This document shows, in pieces, positions 11,080 through 23,787 of a DNA stretch of 64,000 bases; the stretch's first letter is position 1, and each line of letters opens with the position of its first letter. This DNA comes from Hydrangea macrophylla (Eukaryota > Streptophyta > Magnoliopsida > Cornales > Hydrangeaceae): the NCBI GenBank assembly GCA_033977485.1, contig CM066988.1:3804501-3868500 (forward strand), in the 5' to 3' direction. A program made the translations under genes and the position numbers. The notes under the pieces were generated by a model that saw nothing but the letters and a program-made list of their open reading frames with translations, was not told the DNA's origin and made no database searches.

Positions 11080-14000
11080 GCTGAGATTAAAAAAACTAAA
11101 GCTTCGACATGCACATGTCAAACTCTTATGGAAAACACCTTTTTGGCATTTCTTCAAAGCATTCATAGGGAAGAAAAATTATATTAAAAATCATCAAATG
11201 GCCTCTTTGATGCTGATAAATACGTATAGTAGAAGACACCGAAAGTTCAGAATTGGGCAAAAAATAATTGTTCCTTCAGCATCAGATATCGCATTAATTT
11301 TTGGGATTAAATCGCAGTAAATCAAAATGAATGTAGTACACAGTGCCAACGAAATGATACCTTTTGTAAAAAGACGATTCGCTAAAATTGATAGGCCTGG
11401 AGGAAAGGATATAAAGGATGCCTTGCAAGAAGCTATTAAAGGAAAAGAAATGGAAGGCGTAGAAGATGTGGTAAGACTAATGTGCCTGCTCATAATCCTT
11501 ACTATACTATTACCAATAAGTGGGAACACGCTGAAGTGGGTCTTCATCAAATACATTGAAGACCTAAACGGTATGAGACAGTATAATTGGGCAGAACGGG
11601 CAAGAGACCTACTGATGACATCAATTGACAAATCGATAAGAACTATGGAAAGAGTGCCTAGGTGTGTTCTCGCATTGCATGTATGAGAATCTCCAAAGAT
11701 TATGCATTATTTAATGTACTATTTCTTTTAATCAATACAAATCTAAGTACTTTAAAATTGATGTTACAATACTGCCAATGCGAGCAAACCAATGTTATGA
11801 AGCCTTCATGTGAAAATGGGGTTCCAAGATTTCTCAAATGGGACCTACTGCAACTCCTAAGATGTTTCAGAAAAAAGCTCATCTCAAGCATGACAACAAA
11901 TGAGGTAAAGTTTCAATGTTACTACTACAAAATATCCATAATAAGTGAATTTCACTTATTATTTGTTTTACTATCATACCATTGCATTTAATTGATTCAT
12001 AAATAAAAGTAATCTGATACATATCAACAAAATGGTCGTACTGTGATTGTTTTTTCTTCATTTATTGGTAACTTGGATTCCAATTACAATATGGTCATAC
12101 CATTGGTTAGTGGTTTCGTTGCTTACATTTTTTTCCAATAATAAGTAAACTTTCACTTATGTTACTATAACCTGTTATTTATGTATAAAATTAGAGGTGT
12201 CAAACGGGCCGGGTTAGCCCGGCCTGGCCCGCTTTTTTCGGGCTAAAAGCCCGGCCCGGCCCGCCACAAGGCCCGGCCCGCTAGGCCCGGTTCATATACC
12301 CCGGGCCGGGGTGGACACACATTCTTCCGTCCATGGCCCGGCCCGGCCCGGCCCGAAGCCCACCACGTTTAAGGCCAAAAGTCGAAGGAAGCCCGCTAGC
12401 CCGTCCGGCCCGGCCCGATGTCCGGCCCGCTAGGCCCGGGCCACCGGTCCGGGGCGGACACCCCCCCTCCCTTCCCAAGCCCGGCCCGGCCCGGTCCGAT
12501 TTTAGGTGAAGCCCGGTCCGGCCCGGCCCGAAGCCTGGTCAAGCCCGCTTTGACCGAGCCCGGCCCGGCCCGGCCCGGCCCGTTTGACACCACTATATAA
12601 AATATTTAAACCTCCGTGAAAATTCACCAGCCCACCCAAACAAAATCCTCAATCCACCCTTGGTAGATTGTTTTGTTGCCTACATTTTTTCTAAAATAAT
12701 AAGTGAAATTTTGCTTATGTTACTATCACCTGTTATCCAAAAAAACATAAGTGAAAATTTTACCTATTATCCGCAAGAATAAGTGAAAAATAACTTATTA
12801 TTTATACAAAACATGTTTCAGGTGTCTTCTAAGAGTCTAAAAATGACAAAGTAGGAAAAAAGGATATATATATATGGTAGGGATGACATGAACCCGGTCG
12901 ATGTTAACACTGATGAAATGCATACCTCAGCTAGCGAATTTAGTGATGAAGAAAATGCTTGGAGTTTAGTTGAAAACTCAGGGGAATCAGCTGATGATGA
13001 GGGAGGTGAGAGTCATGATAATGAGGACCAAGATGACACCGAAAATGACATGGACAATGAGAAACAAAATACAAAAGAACATGTAGAGAATGAGGATGCA
13101 AATCAAGATGATGATAATGCTGATGGTGAATGCAACCTCCAGACAGACTCCAGTTGGGAAATGAAGTAATTTGTTGTGAAAACGAGAAATTATGACAACA
13201 AGATCAACAAGACTCTGGAAGTTTTTGATAAAGAGATCTTAATGATCAAGCACATGACCAAGAAAAAGGGACAACCGAGCTGGCTAAAAATGTTTTTGAT
13301 CTCGCAGCCAATGATGAGAAAAGTGAAGTGATGAGTTCTGAAACTGAAACAGATATTCAGGAAGAAAGTTTTGAAAATGCAAGATTGAAGGAAAGTAACA
13401 AAAAATTGAAAGTAATATATGAAGAGGTGGAGATGGAGGTAGGGTGATTGAACAACATAAACAAGGACTTGGTGGAAAGACTGGAAGAAGCAATGGCAAA
13501 TAACACTCAACTCAGTTATCTTTCGAGGCAAAATCTGCAACATATTCAAGCTCTCCTAGATGAATTACTGAGGGAAAAATTGAAAACAAAATCATGAAAG
13601 AAAAGATTTTACTGCTTGCTAATAGGACAATGAAACACAGATTGCAAGCCTGCAACTACAATATAATAGCGACCTATTTGATGGTCAACCGGAACAGCAA
13701 GGAGTCACTGAATGTCCTGCAAGTGAGGTGGTGAAAAAACTTATGGAAAGCCTTGAAAGAGTATAAATGAGTAAGAAAAATGTTGTTGAAGATTATAATC
13801 AATTGCAATAGTCAAGGTCGAAGCAATATGATAGACTTCAATAGAAATATGAAGATACGCAGAAAACAAATGGGGGACTTGAGAAAAGACTGTTGGATAT
13901 CACAGTACAAATGCTAACACAGATAGTATGTAAAAAATAAGTTAAGTTTCACTTAATATTGCTTTGAGTAAAATTTCTCTAAATTTATGAAATCTGTTCT

Positions 14001-15662
14001 TTTCCATTGTAGGCAGAGGAGGTTAAAATAGATTTGAAGAAAATAGAAGAAAAAAGCGACATGAGGATACAGGAATTCAATGTCCAAAGGTTCTCACAAC
14101 AGGCATAATCTTTGCAACATATTCTCTTGAATCCAATTTCTACTAAAGCCACATGTAATATCAACACTATCAATTTCTTGCAGGAACAACTCATGCAGAA
14201 AAATGTCCAAGAAAAAGAAGCGAAAGAGAATGTTGAGAATGCACCACCTAAAATTAGAATGAAGAGAAAGAGAGCAACACACAAATCAATTCAATGTATG
14301 CAAGAATCAAGATGACTCGAATACTAGTACAGCTCATAGAATATGACTGTAGAGAAAAGAATAAAAAAATAAAAGGCACAGAAAAAGAAAAGCAATCAAG
14401 AAGAGGAAGAGAAGAATAAAAAGGCAGAGGAAAAGGAAGGGAATCAACAAGGGGAAGACAAGGATGAATAGGAAGAGCAAAAGGAAGGCAATCAACAAGG
14501 AGAAGAGAAGAATGATAAGGTAGAGAAAAAGGAAGGCAATCAAAAAAGGGAAGACAAGGATGAAAAAAAAAGACAATACAAAAATAGTGAATATTGAAAT
14601 GATTGAAACACCAAAAACAAACAAAAGAGACAAATTTGTCATCCCAAAGCAAATAGCTGACATATAATTCCATCTTCTCCCATGGAAAGACAGAGAATTG
14701 CTGGACAACATCTACATGCTTGAAAGAGGTAACAATACAATTAGTTCACATACTCTTTTTTTTTTATTTTCTTAAAGCAAATTTCACTTAATATCACAAA
14801 CTTGCCAACTATCATCAACAAAATCCTATTTGTGCAGTGCTGCAGTTTGCAAGTTAAAAGATGGATCTGATATTTTTACTTTGAAAGACATTGTTGACCT
14901 AATACAGGATAAAGAAGTTCCGAACATCGTAAGCACATATTTTCTAATGTTAAGTGAAATTTCCCTTGATAAACTGATATTTAACATATATGCAAACTTT
15001 TAAGAATGGCCCAAGGTCATTGATGCATTTGCAGAAATACTAATCAGTAAACAAGAAGAAAGAGTACACAGAGAAGGGATTGAGGGTAGTTATGGAAAAT
15101 CTTATATTTTCAAGAGCATATGACTGGTAAGAGTTAAATCACAGAAAAATCTCATACAAAACTATTACAATATGTAATAACAATATGTTGATTATTAAAA
15201 CAAGACTAGGTGCAGAAAGAAGATAAAAAAACTTCTTAATATGTTTGTGAATAAACCACTATCACAAACAAGATCCAGAACACAATATCATATCTTTCTT
15301 CTGCTATTTGGTGGAAATTCTTTGGTAGGCAAGCATTGGGCATTGGGGATTTTAGATCAAGATGAAAACAATTGGAGATTCTACAATTCTATGAAACCAC
15401 AAACTCGGAAAACAAAAGATCCATACCTGTCGGACCTTGAACTCATGGTAAACTCACTTGCACTATACAAATAAATAATTTAATCACTTCTTCAATCTTG
15501 TTCAGCTATATATTATTCTAACATCTCTTTTACTTTAAGATTGAGTATCGCAACAGCTACTTCAGAGAACAAATAGGTGAACAGCAAGAGTTTGTGACTC
15601 CAAATTTTGATGCCACAATGGAGCAGATAGAGGATACACCACAACAACGATTTGGATCGTAG
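11080..15662 (+). pseudogene. Ulp1-like (C48) cysteine protease gene of the MULE, spliced and broken
   Basis: N-terminal exon about 11080-11690 encodes a plant-mobile-type domain (TPFWHFFKAFIGKKNY, SDIALIFGIKS, YIEDLNGMRQYNW) with a stop before 11327 and a frame change near 11680. Acidic exon 12888-13169 (DNEDQDDTENDMDNE) is followed by frames with stops. Later exons hold LKDGSDIFTLKDIVDLIQ (14850-14930) and the protease core, with the catalytic His in KHWALGILDQ at 15334-15336 followed by FYNSM. Introns with GT...AG ends separate them, for example donor at 15448. The last exon (15540-15662) ends QQRFGS then TAG directly before GTAACA. The DCG segment with the catalytic Cys, expected next, is absent. 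Known: Ulp1-type enzymes cleave SUMO-like tags. Inference: non-functional. Confidence 0.65.
12192..12595. mobile_element. hAT MITE, GC-rich (GGCCC repeats), 404 bp
   Basis: Terminal inverted repeats TAGAGGTGTCAAACGGGCC (left) and TAGTGGTGTCAAACGGGCC (right, reversed) are flanked by an exact 8-bp target duplication TATAAAAT at 12184-12191 and 12596-12603. TAG-initial ends plus 8-bp duplications are typical of hAT elements. The interior is dominated by GGCCCGGCCC strings, in strong contrast to the AT-rich surroundings. It sits in an intron of the Ulp1-like gene. The arginine- and proline-rich open frames inside are a by-product of the repeat. Confidence 0.92.
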
Positions 15663-16019
15663 GTAACACTTAAATTTTCTACAAACTACTAAAACTGTTT
15701 TTCTCCATGTAATTTCACTTATAGTCAATGATTAAATATCATGTGAAAATTCACTTAATAAGCAGATATTGTAAATAATGAACACAACACGCATATGAAA
15801 ATATAAATATGAAAAAAAAAAAAAAAATTGTATGAAATCTCAACACAAACATCCTAATTGAAGCTACTTTCAGTTGTCATAATGAGTAACTACCAAAAGT
15901 ACTTTTGAATCCACTAGTGAGGGATAGCAAGGAACAGGATGATGAGTGGATTTCATATATGTTATGTGAAATTTTACTTAACATATTATTGCTTAGAATC
16001 ATAACTTAATGTCTATTTC

Positions 16020-16035
16020 AAGTGAAATTTCACTT
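16020..16035. other. Perfect 16-bp palindrome AAGTGAAATTTCACTT (type copy of a dispersed series)
   Basis: The palindrome is exact here. Near-copies lie at 11943-11957, 12143-12158, 12701-12716, 13939-13954, 14952-14967, 15741-15756, 16199-16214, 17588-17603, 17691-17706 and around 19038, 19095 and 19126. All are in introns, spacers or flanks of the two MULE genes. Confidence 0.75.
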
Positions 16036-16497
16036 AAAATGTTGTTTCTTACAATCAACACTCATACATCTATCCTAGTGAAATTCAACAAATGAGGGAT
16101 ACAGTCAAGACCAACATGCATATGAAAATGTGAACGTGAAAAATAACATTTTGTCAAATCTTAACAACATCTAAACTATATCTGCATTCACTTATCATAA
16201 GCGAAATTTCACTTAAAATAGTATATCGAATTGATCAACATAACCAAGTAACATTGTACAAGCCATAAAGTAACTTCCTAGGATAAACAATTAATATTGC
16301 ACACGAAACAAAAATCACAGAGAATCATAGAGGGTCACACAGAATTCCAAAACATGAAAATCACACACAAATACATAGGAAAAAAATGGATGGACAAAGA
16401 GAATCACAGAATTCAAAAAAATGAAAAGATTTCCAAAAAAAAATCAATATCAACTAAACAATGTCAGCCCAAAAACAAAGAGAAAAAATCAACTCTA

Positions 16498-18943
16498 TCA
16501 AACAACCTCCTTGCACGTCTTACGATTGTGATTTCCAATCTTTTCACAACTCTCACATCGTATTTGCCGCTTCTTTCCTCTAGACGGAATCCTCTTCCTT
16601 TTTGGCCTCCCTAGAAGTTTCTTGCAAATGGGAGGGAGAACAAAACCCCCAGACGAGCTTGATTCTAGCCTTCGATTAGTAATTATTGGTTCAATGGACA
16701 TTAAATAAGCCTCTCTATAATAATGAACAAAGAAATACTCCACAATGTAGTCTGTCATGACTTTACCACTCCGTAATACACTATTTTGTATAACCACAGT
16801 AGCATGGGAACAAGGGAAACATTTAAGCTGCCACTCTCCACATGAACAAACTCGTGAGTCTAGTTTTACAACATTTGAAGGATCCGAATGTACCTCAAAT
16901 GTGTTGTCACTCGAAGCACTTATCTGCCATGTCATCCCTTTATCCAATGCATATTGCAATGTTTTTTGCACTTTTGGACACAGCATACCAGTCCACTTTT
17001 TAGATACCCTGCTGACTTTTTCCAAATCCTTCATCGTCATAAGCCTTATCATATCAATCATATTCATAATGGGTAAATGACGCGCTTCAACAATCTTCGA
17101 ATTCCATAACTTGGCAATGTTGGAACACATTTCTCCGTATCGCATTCCCTTAAAATATACATTCGTCCAATTTTCAAAAGGAATGTCATTCAGAAGATTC
17201 CTTGCCCTTTCTCCACCTTTTAGCTATGAATGAATCCAACTCTTTACAAAAATTATCAATATCTGGCGCATTTGCACACTCGCGAAGTTTGAATACTCAA
17301 CGTGCTTTGAATTTTGAATGATACCCCTTCAACTTGTCACACAGATTGTATTTCATATGGTGAAGGCAAAAGCCATGAAAATCGTCTGGAAAAACATTCC
17401 TTATAGCATCTACCAAGCCTTTATGCAGGTCAGATATAAAGGTTATCCGTTGCTCCGTTCCTATCACCCGCAACTCATTCATAAACCAAGTTCAATTCCG
17501 CGTGTCCTCACAGCTTACCATAGCAAATGCGAGGCTGAAAACACCTACAACAAACAAAACAGAAAAGTTAGAAACCTACACTACAATAAGTAAAATTTCA
17601 CTTAAATTTAAGAAGTTTGAACAAAGAACAACAACTACTAAACTGACTGAAGTTTAATAGAAAGTTACATGCTATTCTCAATTAAACTATAAGTGACATT
17701 TCACTCAAACACTAGAACCTAAATTAACAACAAAGTTTTTTTAAAAAAAGTAAAATTTTAGTTGAAATTTCATCTTATAAACAAACAACACAAACTGACA
17801 AATAACAAAAAAATTAATTTGAATATTAACTAATATGAAAAACATTCATTCATCTAACCTTGATTTCCATCCTTGCATGATGCAGCCAACAAAATCCCCT
17901 TATGTCTCCCTTTGAGAAAAGTACCATCCAAGAATATCATCGGCCGAAGAAAACGAAAACCATGAATACAAGCAGCGAACGATACAAAACACAGTTCAAA
18001 TCGATGAGTTTCTACATCAACCTCTAGTAACATATGGCTTCCTAGATTTACCCTTTCTGCCTCCTCAAAATACCACCTCAATTTGTCAAACGGATCCAAA
18101 TGATCACAGTAAAGCCTCATCCTTGCATTCTCCACCCCCTTCCATGCATGATAGTACTCTATATCAAGACCATAATCATTCTTAATTCGACCAACAACTT
18201 CAATAGGTTTTGTCAGATCTCTACGAACCTTCTCATATATCAAACTATCGACAAGATTGGAGTTAACACGATGATGTTTGAACGTACGCACCATTGAACC
18301 ATACGTGTGTACGTTTGTTAAACTCCTTATATAAAAGAATCCATTTGTGCTCTCTTTAGATGCATGAACACACCACTTACACCCTGTCTCTTCACACAAA
18401 GAACATTTAGTAGTAACTCTGCATTTGTCATTCTTCATATACTTGAAGTTGAAACCACGTTGAATAGCATACTTGCACAACACTTTCTAAAACTCTTCAG
18501 CACCACTTTCAAATTTTGCTCAACTTCTCAGGTACCATCAGCCCATCCTGATTGCAACACTACACTCTCGTCATGGGCACTAAAACTAGGAATCAAATCC
18601 ATTTCAACATATCTACATTATTAAATGTCAAAGAAGAATGTGCATCACAACTTATCTCATCAAACTCATCATCTTGAGTTTCATCTAACCCCAAAACATA
18701 CACATCAACTCGATTGACATTCATAATCTTTGAGAGCTCAATCACATTCATGACATCATCATCACAATCCAACATCAACTTCGAATACCCCGGTAACTTG
18801 TATGAAACAGAAAAATCACTCTTACTAATTCCCCATTTTGTACAAATAAATAGCAAAAGATCATGAAAACTCGCAGTTTCAGTCAATTTGGTAACAGTCG
18901 TGTCTGAGTGATATGTACACAACATAATTAGTTGACTATCCAT
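16498..18943 (-). pseudogene. mudrA: MuDR-type transposase (mudrA) pseudogene
   Basis: ATG 18943 follows a TTTTGTAG acceptor. In order: a PB1-like N-terminus (ISKSDFSVSYKLPGYSKLML), the CKYAIQRGFNFKY region with a zinc-binding CSLCEETGCKWCVH stretch, DDE residues Asp in FLDGTFLKGRHKG and Asp in FISDLHKGL, HHMKYN, a SWIM finger (CSCGEWQLKCFPCSHA), a basic RPKRKRIPSRGKKRQ and a CESC...HNRKTC knuckle. One intron (17545-17858, GT...AG) is clear. Lesions: frame changes near 18608, 18515 and 17225; stops at 18528-18530, 18487-18489, 17492-17494 and 17297-17299. The third catalytic Glu, usual in an NIAESFN-like motif, is Lys in SNIAKLWN. Family role: cut-and-paste transposition in the nucleus. This copy is dead. 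Confidence 0.88.
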
Positions 18944-20050
18944 TACACCTACAAAACACACTCAGTCAATTAAGTGAATGGCATGCTTAAAACCATTTGA
19001 AGAATCCATTATAAACTTTTTTACTCTAACTAAAAATAGCAAAATTTCACATAACAACTATGTTTCAAAAAAACAAAACAAAACAACACATAATTAGTAA
19101 AATTTCACTCAAATTAAACAATATTCAGTGAAATTTCAGTACATATTTCACTATCGACTACAAACACAAAGATGTCATTTGAAACTTGTTACCAAAGATC
19201 TACTGATCAATACTTTCAGAAATACAAAATCAAACTAACAAAAAAATGAAACATTCATACCATGCACAATGATGAATAAAGCACAAAACTTTCAAAATCA
19301 GATGTAAAACAATAGGAAATAATGAATTGCATTAACAAAAAAAAAACCCAAAGCAAACAACAACAAAAACAAAAATTCAAGTTCATCAATGTTACAGTGA
19401 TCGGAACTATGTTTAAACACCAATAATCAAAAAGCAAATTTACCAAAAAATAGAAAGATCAATAACTTTAACAATCAAACATAGCAGTCAAACATAGCAA
19501 AAACAAATCAACTAAACCCCAATCATTATTAGACATCAATTTATGGCAAAAAAAACTTATTTCGAATCCAATCATAGCATGATTTTCGAATAAACAGAAA
19601 ATTGAAGAAAACTAACCTTCTTTGCTAATCCAATGCCATCTATTTAACTGATTTTCTCAGCAGCCAAACAACTTGAAGAAATTGAATGTCGAACAAATTT
19701 TCTTGGTAGCCAAATAGCTCGAAGATGACGATTACTGCAAGTCAGCAACTCAATTATAGGACGATCCAATCACAGACAATCAAATTGGAAACAGATCTTC
19801 AACAACGCAGATTCCTAATTTAGCTTCAAATCAGAGCTCCAATCACGCTCCAATTGGTCGAAAACACAAAACAGAATCGTATTTGAATTGAATTTCTCTA
19901 TCTAAACCTAGAAAGAGTATTTTCGGGAGAGAAATAGTGGAGCTTGTTAAGGAATGATCTCTATCAAATAAGAGTTTCATTTTGAGGGACTTTTTAACAA
20001 ACTAAGAAATTTAATGGCTCCTAAAGTCTTAAGAGTCACCTTTAGGTATT

Positions 20051-20745
20051 TTCCTCTATTTTTTCTTTTTATTATGCCGGAAAAAAGGGTCAGTATGCAT
20101 AGACAAAGGTGGGGCATATTTTTTGAAAAAATGAGTGATTTTGAAAAGGGTGGGACTTAATCCCATAATCTTTTAAAGTGTGATGGATAAAAAGACTTAT
20201 CTGGGCAGCTTGAAGATTTCTAGCAGAGGCAACAACTGATGTTTAATGAAGACTCTCCTTTTTTTATCCTTTTTTTTAAAAGGTTTCTTTTTTCTTTTTT
20301 TTTAGTATTCTGAAAAATCTTTTTCTTTACTTTTCACTTTATTTCCTATTTATTTTTATTTTTGGTAGAATTAACAGTGAGTAAATCAATGTGTAGAGAC
20401 ATTCCATGATACATTCAAATGTTATACTTGAGCCTTGAGATGCTGTACCAATTGCAAAAATAGTGATTTTGAAAAGTATAGTTGACAAAATTGTGATTTT
20501 TGAAAGCAATTGATTTTGAAACACAAGTTTGATATTTTTCAAAGATACAACATTTTGGTACTAAATTGATGCCTAATGTTGTAACTTGGGATGTGTGCCA
20601 CAAGCCCAAGGCACTAGAATGCACCATAGAAGTTCCCAAGAGGAGTACAGAGTCTAATTGTTACATTTTTTATCAAAGCCCCTCGCTACTTTTGAATTTC
20701 GTAAAAAGCCCCTACTGGAACAGAAAAATGGCTAAGGCAATATTA
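20051..20745. other. AT-rich spacer, nothing recognised
   Basis: Poly-T and poly-A tracts, no durable reading frame, no inverted repeat noticed. It separates the MULE from the 200-bp tandem repeat. Confidence 0.5.
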
Positions 20746-21335
20746 TCTGTCAACTTTAAGCCACCATAACTCACTCATTTTTTTTAGCCTTTTTGAGAAA
20801 TTATTTTTTTGATTTCATATCATCTTCGAGATCTACGCAATGGAGTTGAAAATTGTACAAAAGAAAGTAATTTGAAACTTTATTTTTTGATTTTCATCTG
20901 TCAAAATAGATGATATTACCTGTTTTGACTATCTATTTTGACTGATAATACTAATATCATCTGTCAACTTTAAACCGTCATAACTCACTCGTTTTTTAGC
21001 CTTTTTGAGTGTTTTTTTTTTATTTCATCCATGTCTTCGAGATCTACGCAATGGAGTTGAAAAATTATACAAAAGAAAGTAATTTGGAATCTCATTTTTT
21101 GATTTTATCTGTCAAAATAGATGATATTATCTATTTTGATAGATAATATTAATACTATCTGCCAACTTTAAACTACCTTAACTCACTCAGTTTTTAGCTT
21201 TTTTGAGTGATTTGTTTTTTGATTTCATGTATTTCTTTGAGATCCACGCAATGGGGTTAAAAATTTTACAAAAGAAAGTAATTTGGAATCTCATTTTTGG
21301 ATTTTATTTGTCAAAATGCCAATAATTAACGGCAT
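20746..21335. repeat. Three ~200-bp tandem copies
   Basis: The phrase CAACTTTAA followed by CATAACTCACTC starts units at about 20751, 20965 and 21163. Each also holds GAGATCTACGCAATGGAGTT (GAGATCCACGCAATGGGGTT in the third) and TACAAAAGAAAGTAATTTG. No coding content. Confidence 0.8.
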
Positions 21336-21477
21336 TTGAAATTTAAACATTTTCCCTCTGTACTACTTTAATAAAACGATGTCGGGAATTCTGTCTAATT
21401 TTTTTTTATCTTTAACGTTATTTAAACATGAAGGAAAACACAAGGGAAAATATAAATCCTAATATAGGGTAGTTTGC

Positions 21478-21508
21478 GCTTTGCGATTGCGATTGCGATT
21501 GCGATTGC
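21478..21508. repeat. (GATTGC)n hexanucleotide microsatellite
   Basis: About five GCGATT units in a row in otherwise AT-rich DNA. Confidence 0.85.
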
Positions 21509-21611
21509 TTTGAAATTGTTTTTGTCAGAATAAATTATAATAGTTGTGGTATGGTGGAAGAATAGATTATGTAGGTGTTTGGTGACATAAATATAAGGTG
21601 ATTTTAAAGAG

Positions 21612-21795
21612 TGCATTTTTGCTCACCCCAAAATTGCTCACCCTAGCTCACCCAACTCTCCTATTGGCTAATGCAGTGGGGCCCATGTCTTTTTACTATT
21701 AATTAATCCTTATTTAATCATGGGTCCCACTACATTAATCAATGAAAGAGTTGGGTGAGCAAATGATGAGCAATTTTGAGGTGAGCAAAAATGCA
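21612..21795. mobile_element. Foldback MITE, 184 bp
   Basis: The left arm TGCATTTTTGCTCACC matches the reversed right arm TGCATTTTTGCTCACC, and similarity continues inward through CAAAATTGCTCA and the GGTCCCA/GGGCCCA region, so nearly the whole element folds on itself. No clear target duplication was found. Superfamily not assigned. Confidence 0.8.
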
Positions 21796-22185
21796 ATCGA
21801 CTGTTAATGTTCAAAAGACAATTATGCCCCTGGACTCTAATGATATTCTATTAGTATTGGATACATAGTTATTTTCTTAGTGCTCCATATTATTAAATTC
21901 AATAAAAATTAATTACTTAAATAATAAATAAAATAAATGTATTCGATGATAATAACTATAGTAATATATAATATAACAATAAGTAAATAAAATTAGTAAA
22001 ATATATAATACAATACTAATGGTGTTTAATACTTTAAATCTATGTTTATCGTATGCGATTTTATTATATACAAATCAATAATTTTTATACTTATAGTTGA
22101 AAGTTGGTTATTTGGTCAAGCAGATTCATGACTGCTACACATTCAAGGACGTCTTAAGTTCAAAACTTGGTAGACTATTAGAAAA

Positions 22186-22511
22186 AACAATTGGTACAAT
22201 TTCTAGTGACACTCATAGCGACACAAATATACGTGATAATATCTTCTAGTGACACTTTCATTTTGTTATTACTCACAAATATATGTCACTTCAAAAGTAA
22301 CATTTAGTGACACTTTTAATGACACTTTTTCTCTGTCGTTACTAAGTAACCTTTACCGACGGTTTTACCAACACTTGGGTAAGTGTCTCAACAAGACTTA
22401 GCGACAGCACCTATTATGACACTTAGGTAAGAGTTGGCATAACAACTAGTGACACATTTTGTAACCAATTGCAATATTTTTTTGTCTTTAAAGGCCTATT
22501 TTGTTGTAGTG
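22186..22511. mobile_element. Right end of a CACTA (En/Spm) element
   Basis: The segment ends TTGTTGTAGTG, the reverse complement of the CACTACAACAA terminus typical of CACTA transposons. Inside, GTGACAC and GCGACA phrases recur (about 22205, 22250, 22310, 22450), as subterminal repeats would. The other end and any transposase for it are not visible. It is separate from the CACTA duplication at 39-45 kb. Confidence 0.5.
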
Positions 22512-22849
22512 ACACCATATTTTTTCTTGTCCATAACTCCCTCGCAGTGACCATATTTGCATATATGTATATATAGCTACATATATATGCACAAAAGCAA
22601 ACACACACAGAACACATTTCTTTTCTTTTCATTTTTTTTTTTGATTAATTAGCATAACAACAAGAGGCCGGAGGGGTCACAAACAGCTTTGTATATACAG
22701 GTATATATATATATATGCATATGTATGTATCTATGAAGAAAAAGTGCAAGAAAGAGAAAGAGGGGTACCTTAAGTGACACCGTCGTCGAAGGAGGTGATG
22801 GCCCATGTCGGTGGAGGGGATCGGATCACAGTGGCCCGTATACTATTAG

Positions 22850-23787
22850 TGACAATCATCGTTCATCAGCAAAAGTATTTACCTTTCCCGACGAAACCAA
22901 TTTTCGCTGGTGAAATTCGAACAATTTTCCACGAAAATTCATTTCGTCACTAAAGTTCGTCGCTAATAGTTGGCGGGACATTTCTGCCGCCAAAAATTTG
23001 GTGGAAAAATTTTAGGCGACGAAACATTTTCAATTGGTGACGGAATTTTTTTCATCAGTAATTATTTTACTTTTAGTGACGAAATATTTCGTCAAGAATT
23101 GTTTGTCCTCTTGAATTGCCAATGAAATATTTTCGTCGATAATTGTAACCATTGGTGACGAAATACTTTCGTCGGTAATTGTTTTACTTTTAGTGATGAA
23201 ATATTTCGTTGGGAATTGTTTATCCTTTCATGATGCAATTTTTCGTTAGGAATTGTAACCATTGGTGAAATACTTTCGTCGGTAATTGCTGTACTTTTAG
23301 TGATGAACTATTTCGTCGGAAATTATTTAACCTTTCGTGATGAAATAGTTTCGTCAGGAATTTTTACAATTGGTGCCAAAATTATTTCGTCGGTAATTGT
23401 TTTACTATTAGTGACGAAATATTTCGTTAGGAATTGTTTAACCTTTCGTGGCGAAATACATTCGTCGAGAATTGTAACAATTGGTGACGAAATACTTTTG
23501 TCGGTAATTATTTTACTTATAGTGACGAAATATTTTTCCGGAAATTGTTTGACCTTTTGTGACGAAATAGTTTCGTCGGTAATTGTTTTACTTTTAGTGA
23601 CGAACAATTTGGCCGAAAATTGTTTTACTTTTAGTGACGAACTATTTTGTTGGGTATTCTTACCCTTTCATGAAAAAATATTTTCGTCAGGAATTGTTAC
23701 TTTTGCTGACGAAAACTGTTCGTCAATAATCGTGTTGGAGGGAAATTATGTGCACTAATTTGCGACGAAAATTGTTCGTTGGGAATT
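22850..23787. repeat. Array of GACGAAATATTTCGTC-type palindromic repeats, left part
   Basis: Units of about 55-70 bp of the form TTTTAGTGACGAAATATTTCGTC then GGAATTGTT recur from about 22900. Many have inverted GACGAAA/TTTCGTC arms. The open frame 23300-23758 follows from the repeat and is not a gene. The gypsy element at 23788 is inserted in this array, which resumes at 36641. Confidence 0.75.

Larger units (their letters stand above)
10800..20050. mobile_element. Mutator-like element with a Ulp1-like gene and mudrA (Kaonashi-type MULE), degenerate
   Basis: Seen: a C48 protease-like gene remnant on plus (11.1-15.66 kb) converging on a MuDR-type transposase remnant on minus (16.5-18.94 kb). 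Palindromes based on AAGTGAAATTTCACTT occur throughout the non-coding parts from about 10815 to 19145. Known: plant MULEs carrying ULP-like genes (Kaonashi or KI-MULEs) have this gene pair and often lack long terminal inverted repeats. I found no terminal inverted repeat or 9-bp target duplication, so the ends are approximate. The right end is taken at the change in sequence near 20.05 kb. Confidence 0.7.

Noticed and set aside
11194..11631. 145-residue minus-strand open frame
   Set aside because: Antisense shadow of the N-terminal exon of the Ulp1-like gene, which has recognisable content on plus.
12281..12600. Gly/Pro/Arg-rich open frames on both strands
   Set aside because: By-product of GGCCC repeats in the hAT MITE.
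10800..20050. Terminal inverted repeats of the MULE
   Set aside because: I compared sequence near both presumed ends and found no convincing match; such elements often lack long ones.
23300..23758. 152-residue open frame with repeated VTKYF and TFRDEI phrases
   Set aside because: It is a translation of the GACGAAA/TTTCGTC tandem array, whose unit length keeps the frame open.
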